Source of the DNA: Daphnia pulex
Taxonomy: Eukaryota; Arthropoda; Branchiopoda; Diplostraca; Daphniidae
Assembly: GCF_021134715.1 (NCBI RefSeq)
Contig: NC_060018.1
Span: 10,557,501-10,621,500 of the forward strand
Length of the DNA stretch: 64,000 nt
Direction: 5' to 3'
Part shown: positions 11,602 to 22,765 of the stretch, in pieces
Numbering within the stretch: the stretch's first letter is position 1
How the letters are laid out: the number at the start of each line of letters is the position of its first letter
The notes under the pieces: generated by a model
Database searches by the model: none
What the model saw: the letters and a program-made list of their open reading frames with translations, nothing else
Told to the model about the DNA's origin: nothing
Made by a program: the position numbers and the translations under genes

Positions 11602-14600
11602 ATGAGAACTAAAGGAATGAATTCGACAGTTGTGCCTCCTAAAGGTAAGCCAATAGTTTGTAATCTTTGTTTATGGTGATCTGTAATGATTTATCATTTT
11701 TAAAAATTATTTATTTAAGAACCCGTTGTGTGGAGGCAAAATAGGAAACAGCCAATTGGATATATGGAAACAATCCAACATCGTGGTGGTTATGACTATG
11801 TTGCTTACAAAATGTAAGTTATAATTTTTTTTAATAGAAATGTTTGTTACAGAAAGACATCCACAATATAAATATTTATATGAAATGAAGAGAAAAAGGA
11901 GGAATAGGGTCTTTGCATGAAATTTCGATTTGTTTTTAACATACTTCATGAGAATCAGTTTTTCACGCTGATTCTCATGGTATTTTTTATTTTTTTTTAA
12001 AATCAATCGAAGTGTGTGTTTTTCTAGTTCAAAGTTCGAATATGCGCATCCCATTTCAAAACGGGGTCTCAGCCATTTTTGATGGGCGGTGCTTAATTTG
12101 TGATGAATTTGTAGACGACGCTCACCAAAATCACCCTTTTCGTATTTCGCCTTAAGGCCCTAAGGGCGAAAGAGGGTTGTATTCAGCCGTAGGCAGTACG
12201 AAAAGGGTACAAACAAATCGAAATTTCATGCAAAGACCCTATTGGCCCAGTAGGGTAATTTATACTGATTTTTTTTTTAATTTATAGGAAAAATGGAAGT
12301 GTGAAAGTATTGCGTAATTTAGCAGAAGTAAAGAGACATTTAGCACAACATCCTGATCCAGAAGTCGACATCAATACATTTAACAACCTGAAACAATATA
12401 GGTTAGAAACTGGACGACTTAAACTGGAAGAAAAACCTAGATTGCAAAACATTCAAAAAAAAACATGGAATGCAACCGTTGTTGAATATTCAAAACGATG
12501 CAGAAAAAATCGAACCAGATCAATCCTTTTCCATACAATTACAATTTGGATCGGGTGCCATTCGCGAAAAAGTTATCAAATCTACAAATAATCAATACCT
12601 AAACTTGATGGAAGCACCTAAAGTGTCAAAATGTGATGCGTTAGAGGTAAGCTACAAAACAATTTTCTTTTGGTTGAGGTTTTATGTTTTAGGGGTTTTA
12701 CTTTTTAACCCCAGTTCAGTTCACCACTTTTCCCACAAACAACACTTTTTCCCTATATCTCTTTTTAAACAAACTAGCCACACGAAAATTTTCAAAATTC
12801 ATTCTTTATCTATTAAAAGGTTTTTTAGGATGGAAATAAAAAACTTGATGCAGAGTTGATTAATCCGTGTGTGAAGACAATGAACGCAAACAAATTGAAT
12901 TTCAAAAAATGGATAACTACACGCGATTCGTCGTCGTCCACATTGAACTGTAAGAAGTTATAATTAAAAATTATCTTTTTTCTACAAATTACGTTTTTAT
13001 TTTCTAGCAATTGCATTGGAAGATGACAAGGAAATGGAAAAGTGGGAAAAAAAATTAGTTCTTTAAATATTGACATCGTAGACAAGCCAGAACTAATTCC
13101 TCCAGGAAACGTTAAATGCGAGGGAAACAAGGCATTCAAATGCAAATTGGGTTACCATACTAGTACGAAATGTTCCTATTGTTCGGAAAAATGGATTGCC
13201 ATCCACAATGGACTTACAAACCACTCCAACCATCATGAATCGGTGCAAAAGCTTCTAAATGAGACAAATTGGTAAATCTTTTTTATTATCATCAAGACCT
13301 TTGTTTGTCTAAAATTATGAATATTTCTTGAAATTTGTTGATAATTAATTTCGTTCTCCTTTATTTTGATTTTCAATTATTTCAGGCAAGTTTCCGAAAG
13401 CGTCGGTGTTGGCGAAATTCTCTCTTCACCGAATGAGGTTGCAATTGAGCCGTACATTGAAATAAACCGACTAATTTGCTCTAAATGTGCTCGGAAAGTT
13501 TCACTGTTATTATCCGTTGATCCGAAAATTTGTATTGATTGCAAAAATTCAATTGTGTCGATATACCGAGATATTACAGACATCAACTATTTAAACTATC
13601 CCTTGAATGAAGTAATTTCGGGACAACGTGCAAAAACACTACTTTTTCTATGTGCTCGGAAATCAAACACAAGTCAACCTATTAAAGAAGGATACTTTGA
13701 AACACTTTTCGATTCTGTCATCAACAGTGGAATGTACAGTATCCTAAAAAAAAATACGAATGGATTTTCTTTCAAAAAGCCCCCTATCCATATTGCGGGG
13801 AACTGCGTTGGGCTTTTAACCCAAATTTAGGGGGTAAGGAACAAAGCGAAAGGTGGGAATAAAGAACCCTTTCCCCCTTCCAAAAAAAAATAGGGAACAG
13901 CCTTAGGCCCACTGTCCATTTTTTGAACAAGTGACGAGAAACCCCAAAAGCTTCCAAATCTTCCATCACAAACCGGGGAAAACTGGAAAAACTCAAAGGA
14001 ATCGCTTTAAGTCGGTTCAATCAGTTTTTCGCGCCATGAAAATTCCAGACAGTCTGTCTGATTTCATTCATATTTAGGGGGGAAGGGAGGGGGAAGACAT
14101 GGCCAGTGGCTAATTCATTCTTTTCCTTTCTTCCCACCTTTCGCTTTCTTTCTAGCCCCCCCCCCCCAAATTTGGGCTAAAAGCCCAACACAATTCCCTG
14201 CAAAATGGATAGGGGGCTTTTTGACAATAAATCGCATTCGGATTTTTTTTTTTAGGATACTGTACATATATTTTTATAATTTTTATTTAGTACATTAATT
14301 TTAATTCGATAAAACATATTTAGGAAAAATGGAAGATTTGGTGGACGCAATCGTCCTGGTTATCCAAGGAAGGTTGAGTTGGTGGGAAAATTTGCGAGTG
14401 CAGGAAGCGCAACAAGTCCTATTTCTTCTATGAACCATCCAACTTGTAAACAAGAAAAAGATGTATATACACTCAACATGCTACAAGATTCCATAATAAA
14501 TGCCTACCGGCCGGGTCACATTATTCTGATAGCTATGAGCCAACCAGCCAATTTTTGTGTTTGTCACAGGGATTTGGTACTTATTTTTATTGTCTCCCAT

Positions 14601-15314
14601 AAATATGTCATTTTAAATGTTTTATTTATCTAATGTAGGAAACTTTCATTAGAGAGCTTTTTGAAAGAGGCATTCCACAGGAGGCTCTCTTTATCTATTG
14701 TTACGGGCTGGATACTTCAACTGCAAAAACACTTAGCTACGAAACCATTGTTTTGGCAGCCGATTTACGGAATGCAATTTTGGCCAACTTACCACGATAT
14801 GGGATTAGACCTGCAAAATCTGGCTATCTCTATGCTTGCAATAAAGGTGAGTTCTTTAGTTTTTATATGTTTATGAAATTTCTTCAACCTGCGTTCGATT
14901 TTCGTAGCATTTAACAAGAATTTTGATTTCATTTGCATGTAATTATTAGCTGAAAACCAGCGTTTTAATACACCAGAGAGAGGACGTTACACATACGAAG
15001 AAAAGGACACAACAACAACATCTCAGTGTTTGATACAGGTAAAAACATAAAATGTATTTTAAGAAATTACTCGTTAAAACATGTAAAAAATTTTATATTT
15101 CGTGCAGCACAACATGAATTTAGCTTCTTCACAGTTAAGGTGTCAATTCCCAAATTGCAAACAAAAAATTGGATGTCAATTTGCCGTCAGCTGTGGTAAA
15201 TGCTGTGGATGGTTCCATGGAAATTGCATTCTATTTTCCAAGAAAATGTCCTTAATTGTTGATGAAAATAACAAGGAATGGATCTGCGCAATGTGTGTAG
15301 GAATGTCTTTGTAA
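11602..15314 (+). CDS. MBD-domain plus PHD-finger protein, 10 exons, with two A-run frameshifts
   Basis: Exons: 11602-11644, 11720-11813, 12288-12646, 12829-12949, 13008-13271, 13386-13733, 14324-14576, 14639-14846, 14950-15038, 15108-15314. All junctions keep phase except for one-base shifts in the A9 run at 12455-12463 (one base too many) and the A8 run at 13047-13054 (one too few). Residues ~20-70 (QPIGYMETIQHRGGYDYVAY, KNGSVKVLRNLAEVKRHL) resemble a methyl-CpG-binding (MBD/TAM) fold. The middle has CxxC pairs (CSYCSEKW; CSKCARK; CIDCK). The end (CQFPNC...CGKCCGWFHGNC...WICAMC) is an atypical PHD finger. It is probably a nuclear chromatin reader; whether it binds methylated DNA is unknown. 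Introns 2 and 6 hold MITE-like insertions. AATAAA follows near 15443. Confidence 0.7.
11904..12242. mobile_element. MITE-like element with ~30-bp terminal inverted repeats
   Basis: The left end (AATAGGGTCTTTGCATGAAA...) is the reverse complement of the right end (...TTTCATGCAAAGACCCTATT) over about 30 bases, enclosing ~340 bp with no coding capacity. It lies inside intron 2 of the MBD/PHD gene. TA flanks the GGGTC ends on both sides, compatible with a TA target duplication. The transposase family is not determined. Confidence 0.75.
13736..14275. mobile_element. MITE-like element with ~100-bp inverted repeats, inserted next to a splice donor
   Basis: The left arm, starting CAGTATCCTAAAAAAAA, and the right arm, ending TTTTTTTTAGGATACTG, are inverted repeats of roughly 100 bp (both contain the AGCCCCCTATCCAT block and its complement). 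TA precedes the left end and follows the right end, as expected for Tc1/mariner-type insertion at TA. The target was TGTACA. The insertion sits 2 bases after the GT of the donor of intron 6 of the MBD/PHD gene, changing GTACAT to GTACAG. No transposase frame is present. A rearranged relative lies near 54200-54510. Confidence 0.85.
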
Positions 15315-15809
15315 TTCAATTTCATCTGCTTTCCACTTCAAACTTTTGTTGTCCCATTTCATGTCCTTTGTTACTGATTTTTCAGAGGAAGGAATGATCA
15401 TGTCTCATAGTCTTTCGGTGTCTGTCACATCGTTTTGGACTTGGCAATAAACATCTTAACAAACACTTTTTTCCTATACAGAAATATCAAAATTTATTAT
15501 ATTACTATTCATTAGCGTAATAGCTACTTCATTTGAATAAATGCTTGTAAATTGTAATTTAAAGGCATGTTTTAAGTAATTTAGAAGCAAAAATATTTTC
15601 CAACTATCAATTGTCATGTAAATAGTATATCTAAGTTTCGGTGTAGCATAGTTTTTTTTTTTAATTTATTTTTATTTATTTTTATTCCCCATAGCATAAG
15701 TCACATAGTACAAAAAACATACTGAAAGCAAACATACATATCTACTTTTATACAAACGGTGAAACGCCACAGGTTTTCAAATAATAAATCATCACTAAAA
15801 CTTTTTTAT
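15315..15809. other. Convergent 3' regions
   Basis: This is the space between the ends of the MBD/PHD gene (+) and the chromodomain gene (-). AATAAA-type signals are present on the plus strand near 15443. No other feature is seen. Confidence 0.5.
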
Positions 15810-16466
15810 TCAAAAACGCCCTTCATCTTCTGTAACATCATTTACATTGGCTGGATTTGGTGATCTACAAATAAGAACATTACAAATAATTATGCAATAC
15901 ATAAATTTAAAAAAGGCACAAAAAAATCACAGTTACCTGTCTCTTTGCCTTTTGTCTCCTCTGCCAGTCGTGTCTTGTGATGTTGCATCCTCTGCCGGGT
16001 TTTCCTGAACTACTTCAACTACTGCTATATCCTCTCTATCTGCTACTTCAGCGTAATTATCTTCCAGTCCCTGTTCTCCCAGTCCCAGTTCACGTCTCCT
16101 CCTTTCCTGCACTCTCTGTTCCTGCTCCGCTGAAAATGGCTTTGTCACTCTAAGTGGCACGGGTTCCCCTTTAAACCTGTAAAATTAAACTATGAATTAA
16201 ACTAACGAATTTCTACATTATTTTAAAGCTAACTTACCCATCCAAAAATTCCTTGATACGATCGGGACACCCATCACAATCACGATCGTATACCCAGGTT
16301 GTTTGTTTATAACCCTTCCACTCTACTAAATACCAAGTATCCCCGGCTGGACGTTTTCTAAAACATAAAAATAAAGAATTACATTTTCTAAATAATTACA
16401 AAAATTAAAACAAACTTACCCAACGTTAAGAATTTTCTTAACGAGATACCTTTTCCGGTCATCCAT
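15810..16466 (-). CDS. Small chromodomain protein, intact, 4 exons, 153 aa
   Basis: Exons 16420-16466 (ATG at 16464-16466), 16238-16357, 15937-16176 and 15810-15864 join with no break. The chromodomain spans about residues 7-50: RYLVKKILNVG, then DTWYLVEWKGYKQTTWVYD, with the aromatic positions Y, W and W/Y of the methyl-lysine cage largely present. The third cage position has VYD in place of the usual WEP. After GFKGEPVPLRVTKPF comes an Arg/Glu-rich helix (EQEQRVQERRRREL) and an acidic, disordered tail with KRQR as possible nuclear signal. Chromodomain-only proteins of this size act in heterochromatin or come from chromovirus integrase tails. AATAAA overlaps the stop region. Exon 1 and the promoter lie in the recent duplication, so a second orphan exon 1 exists at 2275-2321. 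Confidence 0.75.
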
Positions 16467-17634
16467 GAGGAATTACGTTTAAGAGCTATCAAGAATATAA
16501 AGAAAAAAGAAAATATAAAAGAAGTTAATGAAACGAAATACCATTAGCAACTTGTGAGATTCACATTCATTTTCAAATTCCCCCCGCTTCTGTCTCGAAA
16601 TAATTTAAATTATTTTCAAAAAAAAAGTAATTTCTTTATTTGAAAAAAAAATTGGATGATTTACGCGAATTCCCGCCGAGCGTACATCAAAAATCATCCG
16701 GAAATTCATATTCCTTTTTCTGATGATTTTTGATTGAAACACGGTATAAGTATGGAGAATCAAGAGAGGAAGAAGAAATGTCTCTATATTTATAGTATAT
16801 TGGTATACACACAGACACAAGTCGCATGGATGGAATCTGTGGCGTACTTTATGTCTGTGTGTGCGAGTTGGTAACTCTGTACGCGCGCGCAGACCTCTCT
16901 CTCTCTCTCGGCCCAGCTCGCCCAAGCCGCGACTCTTCGTTCACCAAGGCGGCAAGGATTTATCGTTGCGTTACGTTGAAGGTTCACCAATAGCTCACCG
17001 GCCCCGGGCAACAAGACATACGGTTGACAATCAAAGATAAATCATCGTGCGAAAATAAAAAAAGAAGAAGAAGAAGAAATAAACCATCGCCGGCTTGTTA
17101 TAGATATCTTCATAGACGCTGGTGCTCGCATATGGACTAGCCGACGATGAGGAACGATCCGGAGCTAAAGAATCCGCAGGTTGCGACAGATTCAATGCAA
17201 ATTTTGACCCAAACTATCTCCCCACCCCCTCCGCCTTTTCATTCTTCTTCCTCGCTGAAATGGTCGCATATTGACAATTTTTCATACATTTTTCACGATT
17301 GAGGTACAAGAAAGAGTTCTCATCGACAATTTATGAATTCATGTTAGAACGTTTCGCTGAAACCAGAATGTGTCATCGGATCGTTTTATTTTTATTTCCC
17401 CTTTTTATCTATTTTTTATTTTTCAAGGGGCCAATTTACTTGTGCCGCTGTAAATTCAACTACAGTTATTAGACAGCCGCTATCTCGAAACCGGTTCTGT
17501 ACACACAAGTCTACTATTTTCAAAAAAAGAAAACAAAAAACAAAATTAATACACATTTTTTTGTTTTTTGTTCCCTTGTGTAAGGGGTCTCTCTCTCTCT
17601 CCGAGGAGATAGAAAAGGTGGAAAATGTCCCCCC
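16394..17634. repeat. Segmental duplication copy 2 (~1.24 kb)
   Basis: This copy is near-identical to 2249-3450 and contains the functional exon 1, donor and upstream region of the chromodomain gene, so it is likely the source copy. Differences include single substitutions and an additional ~45 bases around 17494-17538. Just beyond its distal end lies the SLC26 fragment. Confidence 0.95.
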
Positions 17635-17812
17635 TACCTAACCTATTCTAGACCTATTCTAAGCTAGGGTATTCGAAGCTGGAATATCCGTCGTAGAGGG
17701 TTAGAATATCCCCTGAAAACTGAGAGTGTACGAATAAAGAAAAATGTCTTATATAATTATAAAATTCATTTTTCTATGAATATTAGATTATTAATTATAG
17801 ATTTTTTTTAAC

Positions 17813-18042
17813 CTGTAACGGCAGTCCGGCGACAGCAGCATAGGCAATTCCCTGCGGAATGGTGGTGAGACCGACGGTGATTCCGGCAATGATAGCCTAT
17901 CATAGACAGCAAAATCCCAATTGTAGCTTGGTAACCACTTGAGAATGGGGAACCTCCGTCTTAGTAATTCAACGGTGCAAGCTCCCTTGACTTTTGATCT
18001 TGCCTTACGCTTCCATTCATAACAAGTTCCCATCGATTTCAA
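17813..18042 (-). pseudogene. SLC26 sulfate/anion transporter fragment
   Basis: The minus strand reads ELLRRRFPILKWLPSYNW, then, after a frame change, IIAGITVGLTTIPQGIAYA AVAGLPLQ up to a GT donor at 17811-17812. This is the cytoplasmic start and first membrane helix with the sulfate-transporter signature of SLC26/Prestin proteins. The frame change falls exactly at the 13-base perfect palindrome TGATAGCCTATCA (17890-17902), as though ~5-8 bases were added. No other SLC26 exon is present, so this is an isolated exon. Confidence 0.8.
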
Positions 18043-20708
18043 ATTATTGATTTATTTTGTTTTCTTCGATTGTCTCAAAGTGGAGTCTCCGGAGTCTCCA
18101 TTATTGGAGTGTTCAACAGCTCTTTTCATTTCCCTAATATCGCAATGGTTTATGGAGATGAAAATCAGCTCTTGGCGAATAAGAGATTTTTCCCGGAAAA
18201 GACACAATCACTTAGGTGAATTAGGTTTCACGACCAAGTCCAAAGACCCACAATTGAGAATATGAACTGAAGGGAAAATTACGTCTCGTCAGTTCGAAAT
18301 AAATTTAGTGAGTGCTGGTTTTCTATTTTAAAATTATAGAGATGGAAGTGTCCGTGCTGGAGTCAGGGAGTCTAGCAAACACCGAATGATTTGTGTCCGG
18401 TACGGCGCTGGATTCTGTATTTATATCAGTTTCGGAATACGACAGTACGTGATTTTGAACTTAATCAGGGCATCGGGATTTTTAAATCATGCATAGATCA
18501 GCACTTTTGGTTTCTAATCGGTTGCATTGGCATTCATCAGTTCGTCTACAAGAGGTTTACATTCTGATTCCAGTCAATCGGTACGAATCTATTATCGGAA
18601 CGACGGCCGAGAGTAATTTAAAGATTCTAAAGTTATACGTTTCAATACTATGTAGGCCTATTCTGGTGACGATCTCGTCAACAGAATTTCCATTAAAAGT
18701 TGTTTAGACAGAAAAAAATCTACTGTTAGCTGGCTCACTGTAACAGTCACTCTACGTGGCGAATATTTGAGGGTAATTTGGTACATTGTCAGATTTTCTC
18801 GATTAAAATGTTAAGAAAACTACTATAATCTACTTTGTCGTGTTATCACGGTGTTATTATTCCGGCTTTATTTATGATATAGGCTTAGAAATTACGAAGG
18901 CGGCTCTCAAGGCCAAAGAGTTTAATTAACTCAATGCACGCGGTGATATTCCTTGTATGTCCCGCAGTATCTTCTACTTTTTTTACGTTATCATTTAACC
19001 CCGTTTCTGATGTTTTATTATTGATCTTCCTTGTTATGTAATAAAGAAGCAGATTTTAGCCTGGACTGTCAATGTGACTAACAAAAAGAAAGTGTACTCC
19101 ATATATACATACTCCCAGCATACTCCCATTCACTCTGAATTGAAACGCTCAGTTTTTAGACAAATATAGTGATAGTCCCAGTATATTTAATCAGAGGACT
19201 TCCCGACTTCATAGAAACGCGAGTGTAGTGGCCGCGTCTATCCTCCCACACTTGAATTCGACCCCGACAATAAAGATGTGACAAGAATTAAGCCAACAGA
19301 AACGATGCCATCAAACCGACCCGTTAGCAGGACAGAATGTTATGTAATTTGTAGAGTAAAATGTCTTTTCCGTCCTTCCGTTCTGGCATTCGTTGTTATT
19401 TAGACATTGTGAGCATCTCTTTGATTCTCTTTTCCTTTGCTTGTTTTAAATTTTATTTATCTTTTTTTTCCTAACTTTATCTTGAAAAAATCGCGCTGAG
19501 GCATTGCATAACAAGGAAAAGAAGGTAGATATTAATGAGGGCAGGATTCTCCCACAAATCTGCTTCAGGCCAAGTGAAAAACCTTTCTTTTTCAACCTAA
19601 AACAGGCAATGCTGTCACGCGGAAGAATCCATTGCAATGGAGATGAGTGCGCACAAAGAATTCATAAAAATAAACCTAATGTAAAAAACAAATGTTTTAA
19701 TTTCTCACGTGAAAAATGCATCTGCCAGAAACCCACCCATCGGTCATCACGATGCATAATATATGTTCGTAAAATATCCCTGAAGAATAAATCAAAGTAA
19801 ATTAATTCGAAACTTTGGACCCTGTTAGCGCCTTCCGCCGTTGTTATTCAATTATTCTTTCAGCCATGGCAGAAAGACGACAGCCAAAACCGCTCCGAGT
19901 CGGATGTTTCTTGTCTAACGTATTAATCTCAAGGAGACAAATCCAGAGCCAACCTGCTTCCGAGGTGTCATATGCTGATTAGTGTGCAGACAGCAGAATT
20001 TTAAGATTTGACCGTCACAACCGAGTTGTTCGTCTAGTCTCATGCGTCACAATTTTAAGCTTGGCCATTTTATATATAACAGCTCTCAAATCGCAGCAAC
20101 AATCATCTCATCAACTTTGTATTGAACAGATCATTTACATTTTTTACTAGATATAATTATGATTTCCAAACGATTTCCTCATCGTTTATCGGCACCGCCA
20201 TCACCATCAATATTTTTCTTGATTATTATCAGTTTCAATCAATCATCGTTACATCACGTTTTAATGACCCTCGCAGCGGAAAAACAGCACGGACCTACAG
20301 GATTGCTGATTATGCGTTATACGTTGCGTCCACTTGTGAAAATTCCCTTTGGCGTGGAGGCCGTTGCCAGGTTTTGCAATTGGATTTAGATGATTTCCAT
20401 AAAATCAATTTCCTGGAAAACTTGTTGACTGAATAAGTGTAAGATCAACAGTCGAAGTTCGCTCCTAATAACGGATCGATGCACAGACCATCACCCTACA
20501 GGACTGTTTCCATTTCAGGAATTTCGTCCAATGGTTGGCTGTTTCATATTTATAAAAAAGTAACTCATTAGAATTGGTGCATACTCTACACGAATGACCA
20601 TACAATTACTTAAGCGACGTATATAACAATTATGCAACACCAAAAAAATATTTAGAAAAAATAACATAACCGCATCGTCGCTGGACATTCCACTTCCAGT
20701 ATATTTAC
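18043..20708. other. Long intergenic stretch, no gene supported
   Basis: About 2.6 kb with short open frames only. A TATATATAA at about 20071 precedes short frames starting at 20122-20160, but nothing conserved is encoded. I see no RNA gene or element. Confidence 0.35.
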
Positions 20709-21824
20709 CCTCGTTTGACAGCTTCGATTCCGGCTCTGATTTCGTTGAGATTGTAGTTGCGCATGTGGTAGTGCATCTCCTTGTAGTGCCGGAGAATGTT
20801 CGCCTCCGTGTGAGTGTTGGACAATGGACACGGTGCCAAAGCGGAACGGCGGCTCGTGACTCTTGGGGCTCATCAGCTGTCGGCGCGGACACAAACACAC
20901 ACAATAGGGGAGCCGATGCAGAAAAAAATATCTCTCTGAATTTCCATTCCTAAATTCAAAAATACTAATACTACCCGCGGGTCTTCGACGCCACTCAGGT
21001 CGTAGAACTCTTCGCGAGTGATCATAAAGGCCGCCAGATTGGCAGTGTAAATGGCCAGAAACACGACGGCGAATGTGGCCCAGACGTTGGAAATGAATCT
21101 GCGCCCAAAATAATCCAATATTTGCAAAGTCTGAAGCACACTGTATATAGTGTACATGGGGCGCATGCAAATCAGCTTTCAGGTCTGAGTCTGAGTCACC
21201 AGGTCTGTTTTCAACCTCGATGTGAACCCCTTTGGACAGTCGATGTTGACAGATGCCTGGAAAAGAATGGCCCAGACGAGCCAGTAGGTCCGGAAAAGCG
21301 AGAAACGCTGATTGGTCGGAGCGGATAACTGTGTATAGATGTATAGCATCAGCATCACAAGAAATGTCAATATTTTCCAAAGGGTAAGAGAGTCAACTAT
21401 ATAACTTGACTATACAACGTATAGCGGTATATAATACACGTAACTTTATCCAGAACTAGACACTCACCTGCATGTTGTATCCGGACGGAGAGAGCCACTC
21501 GAAGAGGAAGATGGCCAGGCTACGATACCAGGCTACTTGAATGGCAACGACGCCGACGAGAAGCCAAGACACCGTATCGAACGGCTCTGTGTGGCCCAAC
21601 CGAAAAACAACATCGAATTGTATAAACATCAAACATATACTCTGACATTTACTTTTGGTTGGCGACGTTGCACACAGTTATTATGACCTTTCGGGTTACT
21701 GTATATGTTTACTTAGAAATTCAGTTCAAGAAATGATGCCGGTCCTCTTGGCCACCAAAATAGCGATGCCCGTCTCCATGAAAGGAATTGTGAAATCAGC
21801 AACGTGCTTCCCGCTCGGCGTTGA
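20709..21824 (-). pseudogene. Degraded NMDA receptor subunit 2 (GluN2) copy
   Basis: Minus-strand exons, in order: 21713-21824 (end of ligand-binding S1, DFTIPFMETGIAILVAKR), 21468-21586 ([12 protein letters not shown] to [13 protein letters not shown], helix M1), 21216-21328 (pore, [17 protein letters not shown]), 20975-21098 (M3, [15 protein letters not shown] with the SYTANLAAF-type gating motif), 20709-20876 (S2, SHEPPFRFGTV then HYKEMHYHMRNYN). They are closest to arthropod GluN2. Defects: a one-base shift before VADFT, an in-frame TGA after GIIS, a 12-base duplication in M1 and a one-base shift after FRFGTV. N-terminal domain, most of S1, remaining S2 and M4 are absent. None of the breaks is in a homopolymer. 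Confidence 0.85.
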
Positions 21825-22765
21825 CTGTCAGAGAGAGGAAAACGTTGACGAAGGAAACCGATGCAGCGCCAATAATAAGCCAGCAACTGCACCGAATGTT
21901 CTCTGAACTGATTTAAGCCCAAACCCCAGAACAAGAAATGAAAATCGACAACTGAAATGATGTCACAAAAACAGAAAGAAAACTGAACGTTTTTTTCATT
22001 CTAAATGTTGTTGAAATATTTTACCAGGACATGAAAAATAACAAAAATAAATACTGTATTTTCATTCAGCCATTTCTTTGTTTGTTTGTTTTTTCTTTGA
22101 ATTCTTAATAATGTTGATCGCGCTTCGTTCGGCTCGTCGATGCTATTCCCGAACCCAAAGCCTGCCATTTCTAGGATATATTATCGAATTGAATTTTGAT
22201 CACGATAGTATTCTATTTGCAATTAACGGGATGATTTTTTTTTGTTTTCTAAATTTAGTTACAGTTTAGTTACCCTCCACCCACTAGTAGCCATTGCTGA
22301 ACCCAAATTAATGGTATTACATGCCCACGGAAAACAATCCTAAAACAAAATATTTTTAAATTGACCAAAATTACCCGTTCATTACCACATGGCCACATTT
22401 GAAAAGCGATAGAATCATCAACAACAGGGTTGAGTACGAATCCTTCTATTCTATTCTTGGCCGTTGCAAATGGTGACACGTTTTACTTGCTCAACACTTA
22501 TGTCCGCAAAGACGTTCGATTACATCTCTTCTTCTCACTTTCTTTTATCACACAGCTACAACTACAACTACAAAGATAAAAAAACAGAAACTCAAAACCT
22601 CATTTGCATAATTGAAAGGACCGGGACGAGGTGGTACAAACTGCGATCCAAGAAAATGTCGGCATTGTATTGGTGAATGAAGAGACGAGCTTTGGAAATT
22701 GTGAACATGACGCCGGGAGGAGAGAAAAAAAGAAAACAAAACAACAAGGCGAACGTGTGCTTGTG
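21825..22765. other. No gene recognised
   Basis: Upstream GluN2 exons are not found here. A short minus-strand frame at 22270-22479 is not assigned to any family. A 43-bp segment at 22515-22557 recurs at 24862-24904. Confidence 0.35.

Noticed and set aside
20071-20436. TATA-driven small secreted peptide gene
   Set aside because: TATATATAA and a hydrophobic segment are present, but two overlapping frames compete, and neither has a cleavage site, Cys pattern or known relative.
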